64,000 nucleotides of DNA from Ornithinimicrobium avium (GTDB lineage Bacteria; Actinomycetota; Actinomycetes; Actinomycetales; Dermatophilaceae), in the NCBI RefSeq assembly GCF_003351765.1, contig NZ_CP031229.1:2542001-2606000 (forward strand), in the 5' to 3' direction. Position numbers and translations under genes: made by a program. Shown piece after piece: positions 50,533 through 58,358 of the stretch. Numbering within the stretch: position 1 is the stretch's first letter; each line of letters begins with the position of its first letter. Below the pieces are notes generated by a model. The model had not been told where the DNA came from, did not search any database, and saw only the letters and a list, made by a program, of their open reading frames with translations.

Positions 50533-51177
50533 GTGGCGTCGCGCACCTGGACCTTCAACGGTCGCATCCTCGGGGTCGGTACGTCCAGCGGCGCCCGGCT
50601 GGTCGTCGGGATCTGGGACACCTCGCCGCTCGGCTCGTTCGCCGACGTGATGATCGAGCTGGGCGACGGTCACCGGCTCCTGCTGGCACCGACGCAGGAG
50701 GTGGCCGACTTCGTCGGCGGCACGTACGTCTTCGACGAGACCCGGATCGAGCCGGTCGAAGTGCGCTGCACGGCCGAGCCCGGATCGACGGTGCTGGCTG
50801 GCAGCCGGAGCACAGCGGTCTGCGTGATCACCGCATCGCTGACTCTCACCGCTGCGCTCGGTCGACGAACCGTCCTGGGTTGGGCGCTACGCGGCATACC
50901 ACGCAGTGTCGCGGCCAGTCCGCTGCTCTCTGCAGTGACGGACCCCGTCGCGCGCGTGGTCCTGCGCGGTGTCCGGACCCGAGGAAGCGCGGGGCAGGGG
51001 CGGCGCGAGTACTACGGGGCGACCGACGTCCGTGCCATCAGGTCGGTATCCGCCCGGCTGGACGGGCTCGACCTCGGCTGCCTGACCGTGGTCGACCCAC
51101 CGGCGCGGTTCGGCTTCTCCTCGACCCCGCGGCGACCTTCCCTGACGGAGGTCGTGACCACCATCGTGCAGCGGTGA
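50533..51177 (+). CDS. Hypothetical protein
   Basis: The 214-residue protein starts WTFNGRILGVGTSSGARLVV and has mixed alpha/beta character, a central ALGRRTVLGWALRGIPRSVA stretch and a C-terminal beta part. No signal peptide and no clear membrane helix. I recognise no family. GTG at 50533 has no good ribosome site. It is 45 bases after the response regulator and may be in its transcript. It is the last normal-GC gene before the low-GC stretch. Confidence 0.6.
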   Translation: MASRTWTFNGRILGVGTSSGARLVVGIWDTSPLGSFADVMIELGDGHRLLLAPTQEVADFVGGTYVFDETRIEPVEVRCTAEPGSTVLAGSRSTAVCVITASLTLTAALGRRTVLGWALRGIPRSVAASPLLSAVTDPVARVVLRGVRTRGSAGQGRREYYGATDVRAIRSVSARLDGLDLGCLTVVDPPARFGFSSTPRRPSLTEVVTTIVQR

Positions 51178-51311
51178 GTCCCCCCGGCTCGACGACACCC
51201 CAGAGGACGTCGGAGTGGAGGCGTCGGTCGGGGTCACCGAACGGATGTCAGCCATGAGCTGCGGCGGACGGACACGTCCACCGCGACCCCGCCCCTTCTG
51301 TTCGCACGATC

Positions 51312-51833
51312 CTACTGCTGACTCACTCCGTAATTGATCGAAGTGCCATCGTTGTCTGCTTCCTGATACGTGATCGTGGCGATGTAGTCACCACTTCGGG
51401 CGATCAGCATGTTTCCACCGAAGGGGTTCTTACTCTCGCTGGCAATTTCCCAGCCATCAGCCGAGTAGGCATCTCGAATCGCCACATCCACGTCGTCGAA
51501 GGAATCAGCCGTCGTCATGTCCACGTTCCATTCGGGCAGGCCGAGGTAGTCAGACATCCGGCCCAGACTGCCCACGACGTCCCCTGCGTAGAGCGGCACC
51601 TGGTCAGTTGGAAAACTCTCCACCAACTGCCCATGCAGCTCCTCGTCCGCAATGTCATTCGCTGACACGTCACCTTCAGCGTTGGCCCCGTCCCCCTCCG
51701 GGGTGACATCAGCGCCGACGTCGGCTCCGGCCTGGGTCTGCTCGGCCAAACTGTCGCCGTCCGGGCCGGCACACCCCGATCCCAGCGCGACCGCAGCCGC
51801 CGCAACGAGCGGCAAGAAAACAGAATTCCTCAT
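51312..51833 (-). CDS. Putative lipoprotein
   Basis: The 173-residue protein has a signal sequence (RNSVFLPLVAAAAVALGSGC) with the lipobox LGSGC, so the Cys at 21 should be lipidated. A Asp/Glu/Gly/Ala-rich linker follows. The remaining domain (GQLVESFPTDQVPLYAGDVV, DYLGLPEWNVDMTT, AIRDAYSADGWEI, ARSGDYIATITYQEA) is a compact fold I cannot name, seen in other actinobacterial lipoproteins. Base composition is visibly lower in GC than neighbours, marking a different origin. Confidence 0.75.
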   Translation of the reverse strand: MRNSVFLPLVAAAAVALGSGCAGPDGDSLAEQTQAGADVGADVTPEGDGANAEGDVSANDIADEELHGQLVESFPTDQVPLYAGDVVGSLGRMSDYLGLPEWNVDMTTADSFDDVDVAIRDAYSADGWEIASESKNPFGGNMLIARSGDYIATITYQEADNDGTSINYGVSQQ

Positions 51834-52129
51834 GACGTGTCGCCGTCTTTCATCTCAAGAAGGACAGTGCTGGGGTGTCGGCACTGTGCGGAGTGGAGGG
51901 CACCCTACTGAACTCCGCGTGGAAGGTCAAGGCACTCCTCGCAGAGCTTTCACGGCTCTTCCTTTCCACTGGTCAGGCACCGTTCATGGACCCCTGCCTA
52001 CCTACCCAAAAACCTTCCGCCCCAAACGGGTGATGGGAATCGAGCGACTGCTCGCTCCGGCACGCAATCTTTCGCGTCTTCGGGTGAGCATCGACGGCAG
52101 GAGGTTCTCCTGCCAGGCCGGATCCTTCG

Positions 52130-52880
52130 TCAGTTCCAGCAGTCTCGCTTCGAGCACGGACCGTTGAAGCCCAACTGCTTGTGCTCCCTGACGACCTCGC
52201 GCTGGGAGGTCTTCCACTCCACCCCGAACGGCGGGTTGGACAGGCAGTAGTGGAAGTCCTTGCCCGCGTGAGCGTCGTCCGTGAGGGTGTTGCCCAGGGC
52301 GATGGCGTCCACCGGCTGACCCTTGATGATCATGTCCGCCCTGCACACGGCATACGAGCTGGGGTTTGATCTCCTGACCGGCCATGAGCAGCCGCGCAGC
52401 GGGGTTCTGCTCCCGCAGGTGCTCGTCCATCGTCGAGAGCATCCCGCCGGTGCCGGCCGCCGGGTCGTAGACACGGCGATTCACGGCCTTGCCCGGCGCA
52501 GTGGCGTCCTCGTCGCCGACCAGCAGCAGGTCGACCATGAGGGCGATGACCTCACGCGGGGTGAAGTGCTCACCAGCGGTCTCGTTACTCGCCTCGGCGA
52601 ACTTGCGGATGAGCTCCTCGAACACCGAGCCCATCTCGGTGTTGCTCACGTGCTGGGGACGCAGATCGAGCTTGGCGAACTCCTGGACCACCAGGTAGAG
52701 GGCGTTGGCCTCCTCGAGCCGCTGGACCTGCTCCTCGAACCCGAACCGGGTGAATACGTCGCGGACGTTGTCGTTGAAGCCGTCGACGTAGGAGAGCAGG
52801 TTGGCCTTTGATGTTGGCGCTGTCGCCGGTCAGCGAGGGCAGCGTGTAGGGCGAGGTGTTGTAGAAGGAGTACTTCGCGG
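52130..52880 (-). pseudogene. hsdM: Shattered type I restriction-modification methyltransferase subunit (hsdM)
   Basis: Pieces of HsdM appear in order in different frames: AAKYSFYNTSPYTLPSLTGD (near 52860), RFGFEEQVQRLEEANALYLV, EFAKLDLRPQHVSNTEMGSV, NETAGEHFTPREVIALMVDL, VYDPAAGTGGMLSTM (SAM motif), then after a frameshift near 52355 VCRADMIIKGQPVDAIALGN, and HYCLSNPPFGVEWKTSQREV (catalytic NPPF). A one-base insertion lies near 52808 (AACATCAAAGGCC). The N-terminal target-contacting part and the C-terminus are missing. No hsdS or hsdR is intact. It cannot encode an enzyme. Confidence 0.9.
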
Positions 52881-52882
52881 CC

Positions 52883-53317
52883 TTGCGCGTTGGTCACGTT
52901 TCCCTGTTCTACGGCTATGACCCTGAAGAGCCAGCAGAGAAGCTCTTCGCCATGTCCGTCGTCAACGCGGGGACGGCGGCGTCAGCTACAGCCAAGACCG
53001 CCGCTATGGCCGACATCTCGCGGCTCACTCAAGCTCTCTTTCGTGGCAAGACCTGGGCCGTTCTGAACGAGACGATCGTCGCTCGAGTTGCCGGACAGTT
53101 CGCCAAGGCTTTCAGCCTTCGTATGACCAAGCAGGGGCTCGGCAAGGTTGTGCCTGCCGTCGGTGTGCTCGTGGGTGGCACCCTCAACTGGACCACGCTG
53201 GAAGGGATCGTTGATAGCAGCTTGGGTTCCAGTGAGTGGCTAGTTCATCACCTGCATGTGGGGCTGACTCAACCCCCTGTCATAATGTTTGGTTATCTGA
53301 ATCGCCATTTCCAATAG
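52883..53317 (+). pseudogene. EcsC-family protein, 3' fragment
   Basis: The frame from the TTG at 52883 reads VSLFYGYDPEEPAEKLFAMS, VVNAGTAASATAKTAAM, DISRLTQALFRGKTWAVLNE, KQGLGKVVPAVGVLVGGTLN. It matches the C-terminal half of EcsC-domain proteins (the phrase Y-x-G-x-DPE-x-P-x-EK is diagnostic). The N-terminal half is missing and the sequence begins at the junction with the hsdM remnant. The codon use is less GC-rich. It is 144 codons, whereas full EcsC proteins are about 230-300 residues. Probably non-functional. Confidence 0.75.
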
Positions 53318-53378
53318 GCGGGGCAATGTTACATAGCGAGGTCAGTCGTGCAAGATTGGCTGCATCTCGACAGCCCCG

Positions 53379-54746
53379 TCAGAAGTTGCTCGCCATGTTC
53401 GTGAACCGGCTGTAGTGGCCCTGGAACGCGACGACAACCGTGTCGGTCGGACCGTTGCGGTGCTTGGCCACGATCACGTCCGCCTCTCCTTCTCGAGGCG
53501 ATTCTCTCTCATACAGGGATTCTCTGTGAAGGAGGATGACGAGGTCGGCATCCTGCTCGATCGATCCCGATTCGCGAAGGTCGCTCATCTGCGGTTTCTT
53601 GTCCGTCCGCTGCTCCGGCCCACGGTTCAGCTGCGACAGGGCGATCAGCGGCAGCTCGAGCTCCTTGGCCAGCAGCTTGAGCGCACGTGAGAACTCGGCG
53701 ACCTCCTGCTGACGGGACTCGACCCGCTTGCCCGAGCTCATCAGCTGCAGGTAGTCGACGATGACGAGCTTGAGGTCGTTGCGCTGCTTGAGCCGGCGGC
53801 ACTTGGCCCGGATCTCCATGAGCGACATGTTGGGCGAGTCGTCGATGAACAGCGGGGCGTCGTGGATCCGCCCCTGCGTCTCGGCCAGCTTGGTCCAGTC
53901 GCGGTCGCGCATGTTGCCCTTGCGCATGTTCTGCAACGGGATCTCCGACTCCGCCGACAGCAGACGCATGGTGATCTCCGTGCGGCTCATCTCCAGGGAG
54001 AAGACGACGCTCGGCAGGCGGTGCTTGATCGCTGCCGCTCTCGCCACGTCCAGCGCGAAGGTGGACTTGCCGACAGCCGGCCTCGCCGCCACGATCACCA
54101 TCTGCCCGGGGTGCAGCCCGTTGGTGAGCTCGTCCAGCTCGGTGAAGCCGGTCGGCACCCCGACCATCTCCCCCGAGGAGCTGGCGTTGTGCTCGATCTC
54201 GTCGGTCGTCGGCTGGATCAGGTCCCCGAGCGCGTGGTAGTCCTCCCCGCCCCGCTTGTCCGCGACGGCGAAGACCTCGGCCTGGGCCGCGTTGACGACC
54301 TCCTCGACATCGCCCCCGCCGTAGCCGATCTGCACGATCCGCGTGCCGGCCTCGACCAGCCGCCGCAGGATCGCCCGCTCGGCGACGATCTCGGCGTAGT
54401 AGGCGGCGTTGGCAGCCGTGGGCACCTGGGCGATGAGCTGGTGGAGGTAGGCCGTGCCGCCCACCCTGGCCAGGTCGCCGCGCTTGGTCAGCTCGTCGGC
54501 GACGGTGATCGCATCGACGGGCTCCCCCCGCGAGAACAGGTCGATGACTGCGTCGTAGATCCGCTCGTGCGCCGGCCGGTAGAAGTCCGCCGCCCGCACG
54601 AGCTCGGAGCACTCCCCGATCGCGTCCTTGGACAGCAGCATCGCCCCCAGCGCGCTCTGCTCGGCCGCCACGTCCTGGGGCGGCAACCGCTCCTCGGGAG
54701 GGGCGTCCGGCGTCCCGTACGCCTGCTCCAGCTCGCTCAGCGACAT
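53379..54746 (-). CDS. dnaB: Replicative DNA helicase DnaB
   Basis: DnaB unwinds the chromosome at the fork. The 455-residue protein has the N-terminal domain (PPQDVAAEQSALGAMLLSKD, AITVADELTKRG), the linker, and a RecA-like domain with Walker A in VAARPAVGKSTFALD, Walker B VIVDYLQLM, the arginine segment LSQLNRGPEQRTDKKPQMSD, LRESGSIEQDADLV and the closing GPTDTVVVAFQGHYSRFTN. There is no intein. ATG at 54746 with GGAGAGCGG upstream. Its 5' region is rich in DnaA-box-like 9-mers. rplI, ssb and rpsR, its usual neighbours, are not next to it in this window. Confidence 0.96.
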   Translation of the reverse strand: MSLSELEQAYGTPDAPPEERLPPQDVAAEQSALGAMLLSKDAIGECSELVRAADFYRPAHERIYDAVIDLFSRGEPVDAITVADELTKRGDLARVGGTAYLHQLIAQVPTAANAAYYAEIVAERAILRRLVEAGTRIVQIGYGGGDVEEVVNAAQAEVFAVADKRGGEDYHALGDLIQPTTDEIEHNASSSGEMVGVPTGFTELDELTNGLHPGQMVIVAARPAVGKSTFALDVARAAAIKHRLPSVVFSLEMSRTEITMRLLSAESEIPLQNMRKGNMRDRDWTKLAETQGRIHDAPLFIDDSPNMSLMEIRAKCRRLKQRNDLKLVIVDYLQLMSSGKRVESRQQEVAEFSRALKLLAKELELPLIALSQLNRGPEQRTDKKPQMSDLRESGSIEQDADLVILLHRESLYERESPREGEADVIVAKHRNGPTDTVVVAFQGHYSRFTNMASNF

Positions 54747-54876
54747 CCGCTCTCCAGCTCTCGTCCGACCATTGACACGACCACACCACTGCGCACCGAC
54801 AGACCCGCCGCACGCCCTGCCCGGCGACGACCCTCGCGCCACCGTAGGCCCTTCCGCGGACCCCACCAACCGTGCC

Positions 54877-55016
54877 TGTGGACAACGTGTGGGCAGCCCG
54901 TGGACGACACTCCGCACCGCCTGTGGACGACTGTGGACGGCCCTGTGGACGGCGGAGGAGTTTCCGCGTCGGGGGCGCGCTGACCTGCACCGACGTTACC
55001 CACACCCTGTGGAGGA
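54877..55016. promoter_or_regulatory. Cluster of seven DnaA-box-like 9-mers between dnaB and the MATE gene
   Basis: The 285-bp gap 54747-55032 contains TGTGGACAA (54877, revcomp of TTGTCCACA), CGTGGACGA (54899), TGTGGACGA (54922), TGTGGACGG (54932 and 54944), TTACCCACA (54996) and TGTGGAGGA (55008). TTGTCCACA is the preferred DnaA box of high-GC actinobacteria; the others differ by one to three bases. Six of the seven lie in the same orientation. No AT-rich unwinding element is seen, so this is more likely a DnaA-controlled promoter or a titration site than oriC. Confidence 0.6.
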
Positions 55017-55032
55017 GAAGTTCTTCTCCGAC

Positions 55033-56397
55033 ATGGCAGACTCACTGCCCATGGATCCCTCCCCAGCGCCCGGGGCGGACCCCCGCGGCCTGCGCGGCGA
55101 GGTGCTCCGGCTCGCGGTCCCCGCCTTCCTCGCGCTCGTCGCCGAGCCGCTCTTCCTGCTCGCCGACTCCGCGATCGTGGGCTACCTCGGCACCTCCTCC
55201 CTCGCCGGGCTCGGCGTCGCCAGCGGCGTCCTGCTGACCGCCGTCAACATCTTCGTCTTCCTCGCCTACGGCACGACCGCCGTGGTCGCCCGCCGGCTCG
55301 GCGCCGGTGACGAGCGCGGTGCGCTCACCGCCGGCGTCGACGGCCTGTGGCTCTCCCTGGTCCTCGGCGTCCTGGCGGCGCTCGTCGTGTGGGTCTGGGC
55401 CGAGCCCCTCGTCGCGATCTTCGGCGCGACGCCCGACGCGACCGCGGAGGCGGTGACCTACCTGCGGGTCTCGGCGCTCGGCATACCCCCGATGCTCCTC
55501 GTCCTCGCTGCCACCGGCGTGCTTCGCGGGCTGCAGGACACGAGGACGCCACTGATCGTGGCGGTCGCCGGGTTCACCACCAACGCCGCCCTGTCGCTGC
55601 TCCTCGTGCACGGCGTCGGCTGGGGGATCGCCGGTGCCGCGTGGGGGACGGTGGTGGCGCAGACCGGCATGGCGGTGGCGCTCGTCGTCGTGGTGATCCG
55701 GGGAGCCTCGCGGTTCGGCGCCTCGCTCGGGTTCGCCACGGCGGGCGTGCTGCGCTCGGCGCTCGACGGCATACCCCTGCTCGTCCGGACCCTGTCGCTG
55801 CGCGCCGTCCTGCTGATCACCACGTGGGTCGCCGCCGGGCTCGGCGAGCCCGAGCTGGCCGCCCACCAGGTCGCGATCACGGTGTGGAGCGCGCTCACCT
55901 TCGCCCTCGACGCCCTCGCCATCGCGGCTCAGGCGCTGACCGGCAAGTCGCTGGGCGCCGGCGAGGTCGAGGACACCCACGCGGTCACCTGGCTGATGGT
56001 CCGCTGGGGCGTCTGGTTCGGGCTCGTCCTGACCGCACTGATCCTCCTGCTGCACCGGATCATCCCGCTGGGCTTCTCCAGCGACCCGGAGGTGCGCGCC
56101 GCGCTGGCCGCCGCCCTCGTCGTCGTCGCCGTCGTCCAGCCCGTCTCGGGGGTCGCCTTCGTCCTCGACGGGGTGCTCATCGGCGCCGGCGACGCCCGTT
56201 GGCTGGCGGTGGCCCAGACCGTCTTCCTGGTCGTCTACCTGCCGATGGCGCTCGCGCTCAAGGCCGTCGGCGTCGTCGGCGTCACCGGTCTGGTCTGGCT
56301 GTGGGTGGCCTTCGGCGCGTTCATGGCCGTCCGGGCCGCCGGGCTGGTGTGGCGGGCCCGCGGCGACGCCTGGCTCATCACCGGAGCCACGCGTTGA
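55033..56397 (+). CDS. MATE-family multidrug/toxin efflux transporter (DinF-like)
   Basis: The 454-residue protein has twelve hydrophobic helices in two similar halves. Markers are LRLAVPAFLALVAEPLFLLA, DSAIVGYLGTSSLAGLGVAS, GIPPMLLVLAATGVLRGLQD, TRTPL and, in the second half, LGEPELAAHQVAI. This fits the DinF branch of MATE pumps (drug or organic-cation export driven by H+ or Na+). ATG at 55033 has GGAGAAG twelve bases away; ATG 55051 is also possible. It runs into the next gene with a 23-base gap. Confidence 0.9.
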   Translation: MADSLPMDPSPAPGADPRGLRGEVLRLAVPAFLALVAEPLFLLADSAIVGYLGTSSLAGLGVASGVLLTAVNIFVFLAYGTTAVVARRLGAGDERGALTAGVDGLWLSLVLGVLAALVVWVWAEPLVAIFGATPDATAEAVTYLRVSALGIPPMLLVLAATGVLRGLQDTRTPLIVAVAGFTTNAALSLLLVHGVGWGIAGAAWGTVVAQTGMAVALVVVVIRGASRFGASLGFATAGVLRSALDGIPLLVRTLSLRAVLLITTWVAAGLGEPELAAHQVAITVWSALTFALDALAIAAQALTGKSLGAGEVEDTHAVTWLMVRWGVWFGLVLTALILLLHRIIPLGFSSDPEVRAALAAALVVVAVVQPVSGVAFVLDGVLIGAGDARWLAVAQTVFLVVYLPMALALKAVGVVGVTGLVWLWVAFGAFMAVRAAGLVWRARGDAWLITGATR

Positions 56398-56420
56398 CCC
56401 GCGCCGCGTAGGTTGTTCGC

Positions 56421-57542
56421 ATGACGAGTGAGCAGGTGGCCGCACCCCGCCCGCTGGACGACGTGCTCCCTGCCCGCCCGGCCGACCGGGCCTGGACCGA
56501 CGAGGCCGTCCGGCGCCTGACCGCGGACGCCAACCGCAGCGCCGACACCCACCTGGTCAAGCTCGACCTGCCGCCGGGCTGGGCAGTGGAGATCTACCTC
56601 AAAGACGAGTCCACCCACCCCACCGGCAGCCTCAAGCACCGGCTGGCCCGCTCGCTGTTCCTGCACGCGCTGTGCAACGGCTCGCTGCGCGAGGGCACGG
56701 CCGTGATCGAGGCCAGCTCGGGCTCGACCGCGGTGAGCGAGGCCTACTTCGCGCGGATGCTCGGCCTGCCCTTCGTGGCGGTCATGCACCGGGACACCAG
56801 CCCGGAGAAGATCGCGCTCATCGAGCGGGAGGGCGGGAGCTGCCACCTGGTCGACGACGCGGCCGCGGTCTACGACGTGAGCCGGGAGCTGGCCGAGCGC
56901 CACGACGGCTGGTTCATGGACCAGTTCACCTACGCCGAGCGGGCCACCGACTGGCGCGGCAACAACAACATCGCCGAGTCGGTCTTCGACCAGCTGGCCC
57001 TCGAGCCTCACCCGGTGCCCGAGTGGGTCGTCGTCGGCGCCGGCACGGGTGGCACCTCGGCGACCATCGGCCGCTACGTGCGGCTCAGGGGCTTCGCGAC
57101 GCGCCTGTGCGTGGTCGACCCGGACGGCTCGGCCTTCCTGCCCTCCTTCGTCGGCGGGCGCGAGGGCTTCGCGCCGTGCGGGTCGCGGATCGAGGGCATC
57201 GGCCGGCCCCGGGTCGAGCCCAGCTTCGTCCCGGGCGTGGTCGACCGGATGATGGGCGTGCCCGACGCCGCCTCGGTCGCGGCCATGCGCTTCCTGCTGC
57301 GCGAGACCGCCCTGTCCTGCGGCCCCTCCACCGGCACCGCGATGTATGCCGTGCTCCGCCTGGCCTGCGAGCTGCGGTCCGCCGGTCGTCCCGGGTCGAT
57401 CGTGACCCTGCTGTGCGACGACGGCAGCCGCTACGCCGACACCTACTGCGACGACGCCTGGGTGACCGCGCAGGGCTGGGACACCACGCCCTACGACCGG
57501 GTGCTCGAGCACGCCTGGGGCACCGGGGAGTGGACCGGCTGA
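56421..57542 (+). CDS. PLP-dependent cysteine synthase-family enzyme, Cds1-like cysteine desulfhydrase candidate
   Basis: The 373-residue enzyme is fold type II. It has the PLP lysine in HPTGSLKHRLARSLFLHAL, EASSGSTAVSEAYFARMLG (Asn-loop as SSGST), VVVGAGTGGTSATIGRY (phosphate-binding Gly loop) and a C-terminal CDDGSRYADTYCDD. The sequence layout is that of Mycobacterium tuberculosis Cds1 (Rv3684), which degrades L-cysteine to H2S, pyruvate and ammonia. Cysteine desulfhydrase activity is therefore the best guess but not proved. It precedes the SAM-riboswitch and SfnG operon and follows the MATE gene by 23 bases. Confidence 0.82.
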   Translation: MTSEQVAAPRPLDDVLPARPADRAWTDEAVRRLTADANRSADTHLVKLDLPPGWAVEIYLKDESTHPTGSLKHRLARSLFLHALCNGSLREGTAVIEASSGSTAVSEAYFARMLGLPFVAVMHRDTSPEKIALIEREGGSCHLVDDAAAVYDVSRELAERHDGWFMDQFTYAERATDWRGNNNIAESVFDQLALEPHPVPEWVVVGAGTGGTSATIGRYVRLRGFATRLCVVDPDGSAFLPSFVGGREGFAPCGSRIEGIGRPRVEPSFVPGVVDRMMGVPDAASVAAMRFLLRETALSCGPSTGTAMYAVLRLACELRSAGRPGSIVTLLCDDGSRYADTYCDDAWVTAQGWDTTPYDRVLEHAWGTGEWTG

Positions 57543-57574
57543 CCCCTGCCGGACCACGCCCCAGACCCGGACGC

Positions 57575-57604
57575 TTGACTTCTCCGAAGAATCTGTGATC
57601 TGAT
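57575..57604 (+). promoter_or_regulatory. Predicted promoter of the sulfur operon
   Basis: TTGACT at 57575-57580 is a good -35 and TCTGAT at 57599-57604 a fair -10 with an 18-base spacer. Initiation near 57611 would start the transcript at the first helix of the riboswitch (57612). Confidence 0.55.
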
Positions 57605-57611
57605 CGCTCCA

Positions 57612-57697
57612 CCATCCAGAGCGGCCGAGAGACCTGGCTCGTCGACGCCGCAGCAACCGCCCCGCCCGGGGAAGGGTGCTCACGCCAGGACCGATGG
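57612..57697 (+). promoter_or_regulatory. SAM riboswitch (S-box type)
   Basis: The stretch carries the S-box core: CCGAGAGACCTGGCTC (57625-), GACGCCGCAGCAACC and GGGTGCTCACGCCAGGACC, equivalents of the consensus GAGGGA-x-TGGCCC, GCAACC and GGTGC blocks. P1 pairs CCATC (57612-57616) with GATGG (57693-57697), P2 pairs GCGGC with GCCGC, a CCCC/GGGG hairpin lies after GCAACC, and CCTGG can pair CCAGG. It should bind S-adenosylmethionine and repress when methionine/SAM is plentiful. It is shorter than the Bacillus form (86 bases), as in many actinobacteria. The RNA feeds straight into the leader ORF. Confidence 0.87.
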
Positions 57698-57708
57698 AGG
57701 ATTCCCAA

Positions 57709-57762
57709 ATGTCCTGCTGCTTCCAGGAGATGCCTTCGGCGGTCACCGCCGAGCAGAGCTGA
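57709..57762 (+). CDS. 17-codon leader peptide with tandem cysteines (MSCC...)
   Basis: A 17-residue ORF, MSCCFQEMPSAVTAEQS, begins 12 bases after the riboswitch and has a GGAGG site (57697-57701) eight bases before the ATG. Two adjacent Cys codons are at positions 3-4. In mycobacteria, short leader ORFs with adjacent Cys codons act as cysteine-responsive attenuators (known). Alternative hairpins overlapping the ORF end fit that role. Too short for protein-level certainty, but context is strong. It would report cysteinyl-tRNA shortage while the riboswitch reports SAM. Confidence 0.65.
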   Translation: MSCCFQEMPSAVTAEQS

Positions 57763-57788
57763 CCGCCGAGCGCGCGCGCTGACCGCCG
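57737..57788 (+). promoter_or_regulatory. Mutually exclusive hairpins over the leader ORF end
   Basis: CGGCGGTCA at 57737-57745 can pair with TGACCGCCG at 57760-57768, or with the second copy TGACCGCCG at 57780-57788, or form a small hairpin with CCGCCG at 57746-57751. The first stem includes the leader stop codon. Ribosome position would decide which forms, as in attenuation. No poly-T follows, so control could also act on the ribosome site of the next gene. Confidence 0.55.
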
Positions 57789-57848
57789 CCACCACCCTTT
57801 CCCCGCCGCCACGAGCGGCATACCCGCAGAATCTTCAGGAGATGACCT

Positions 57849-58355
57849 ATGTCTTCAGCGACCCTGCACGTCGCCCCGCCCGACCTGCGCAGCGCCTTCC
57901 GCCACGCCGCCACCAGCACCTGGGTGGTGACCGGCGCCCGCGCGCCGGGCATCGACCCGACCGGCTTCACCGCGATCTCGATCGCCTCGGTGAGCCTTGC
58001 CCCGCCCCTCGTCAGCTTCAACATCGGCAAGGACTCCTCCAGCCTGGTGACGCTCGGCCGCACCCGCCGTGCCGCGCTCCACCTGCTGGGCCGGGACCAG
58101 GCGCACGTGGCCACCCGGTTCGCCGCAGACCGCTCCCGACGCTTCGCCGAGGACGGCACCTGGGGCTGGACCGGCGGTCTGCCCGACGTCCACGGCTGCG
58201 CCGTGCGCCTGACCACCACCCTCGTCGACCTCGTCGAGGCCGGCGACTCCTTCCTCGCCCTCGCGCGCGTCGAGCGGGCCACCACCCGCGCCGCCGCCGC
58301 GCCCCTCGTCCACCACCAGGGGAGCTTCGGGCCCCTCGAGCTGATCGGAGCCTGA
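57849..58355 (+). CDS. FMN-dependent flavin reductase family protein
   Basis: The 168-residue protein is a flavin reductase-like split-barrel: RHAATSTWVVTGARAPGIDP, TGFTAISIASVSLAPPLVSF and the C-terminal DHHQG-like VHHQGSFGPLEL. It supplies reduced FMN to two-component flavin monooxygenases. Its stop is three bases before sfnG, so the pair should act together in sulfone oxidation. ATG at 57849 follows a CAGGAGATG site. Confidence 0.88.
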   Translation: MSSATLHVAPPDLRSAFRHAATSTWVVTGARAPGIDPTGFTAISIASVSLAPPLVSFNIGKDSSSLVTLGRTRRAALHLLGRDQAHVATRFAADRSRRFAEDGTWGWTGGLPDVHGCAVRLTTTLVDLVEAGDSFLALARVERATTRAAAAPLVHHQGSFGPLELIGA

Positions 58356-58358
58356 CCC

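Noticed and set aside
51312..53378. Active type I restriction-modification system or defence island
   Set aside because: Only a frameshifted hsdM and a half EcsC gene are present; no hsdS, hsdR, integrase or intact defence gene.
54877..55016. Chromosomal origin oriC
   Set aside because: There is no dnaA, dnaN or AT-rich unwinding element here; only the box cluster is supported.
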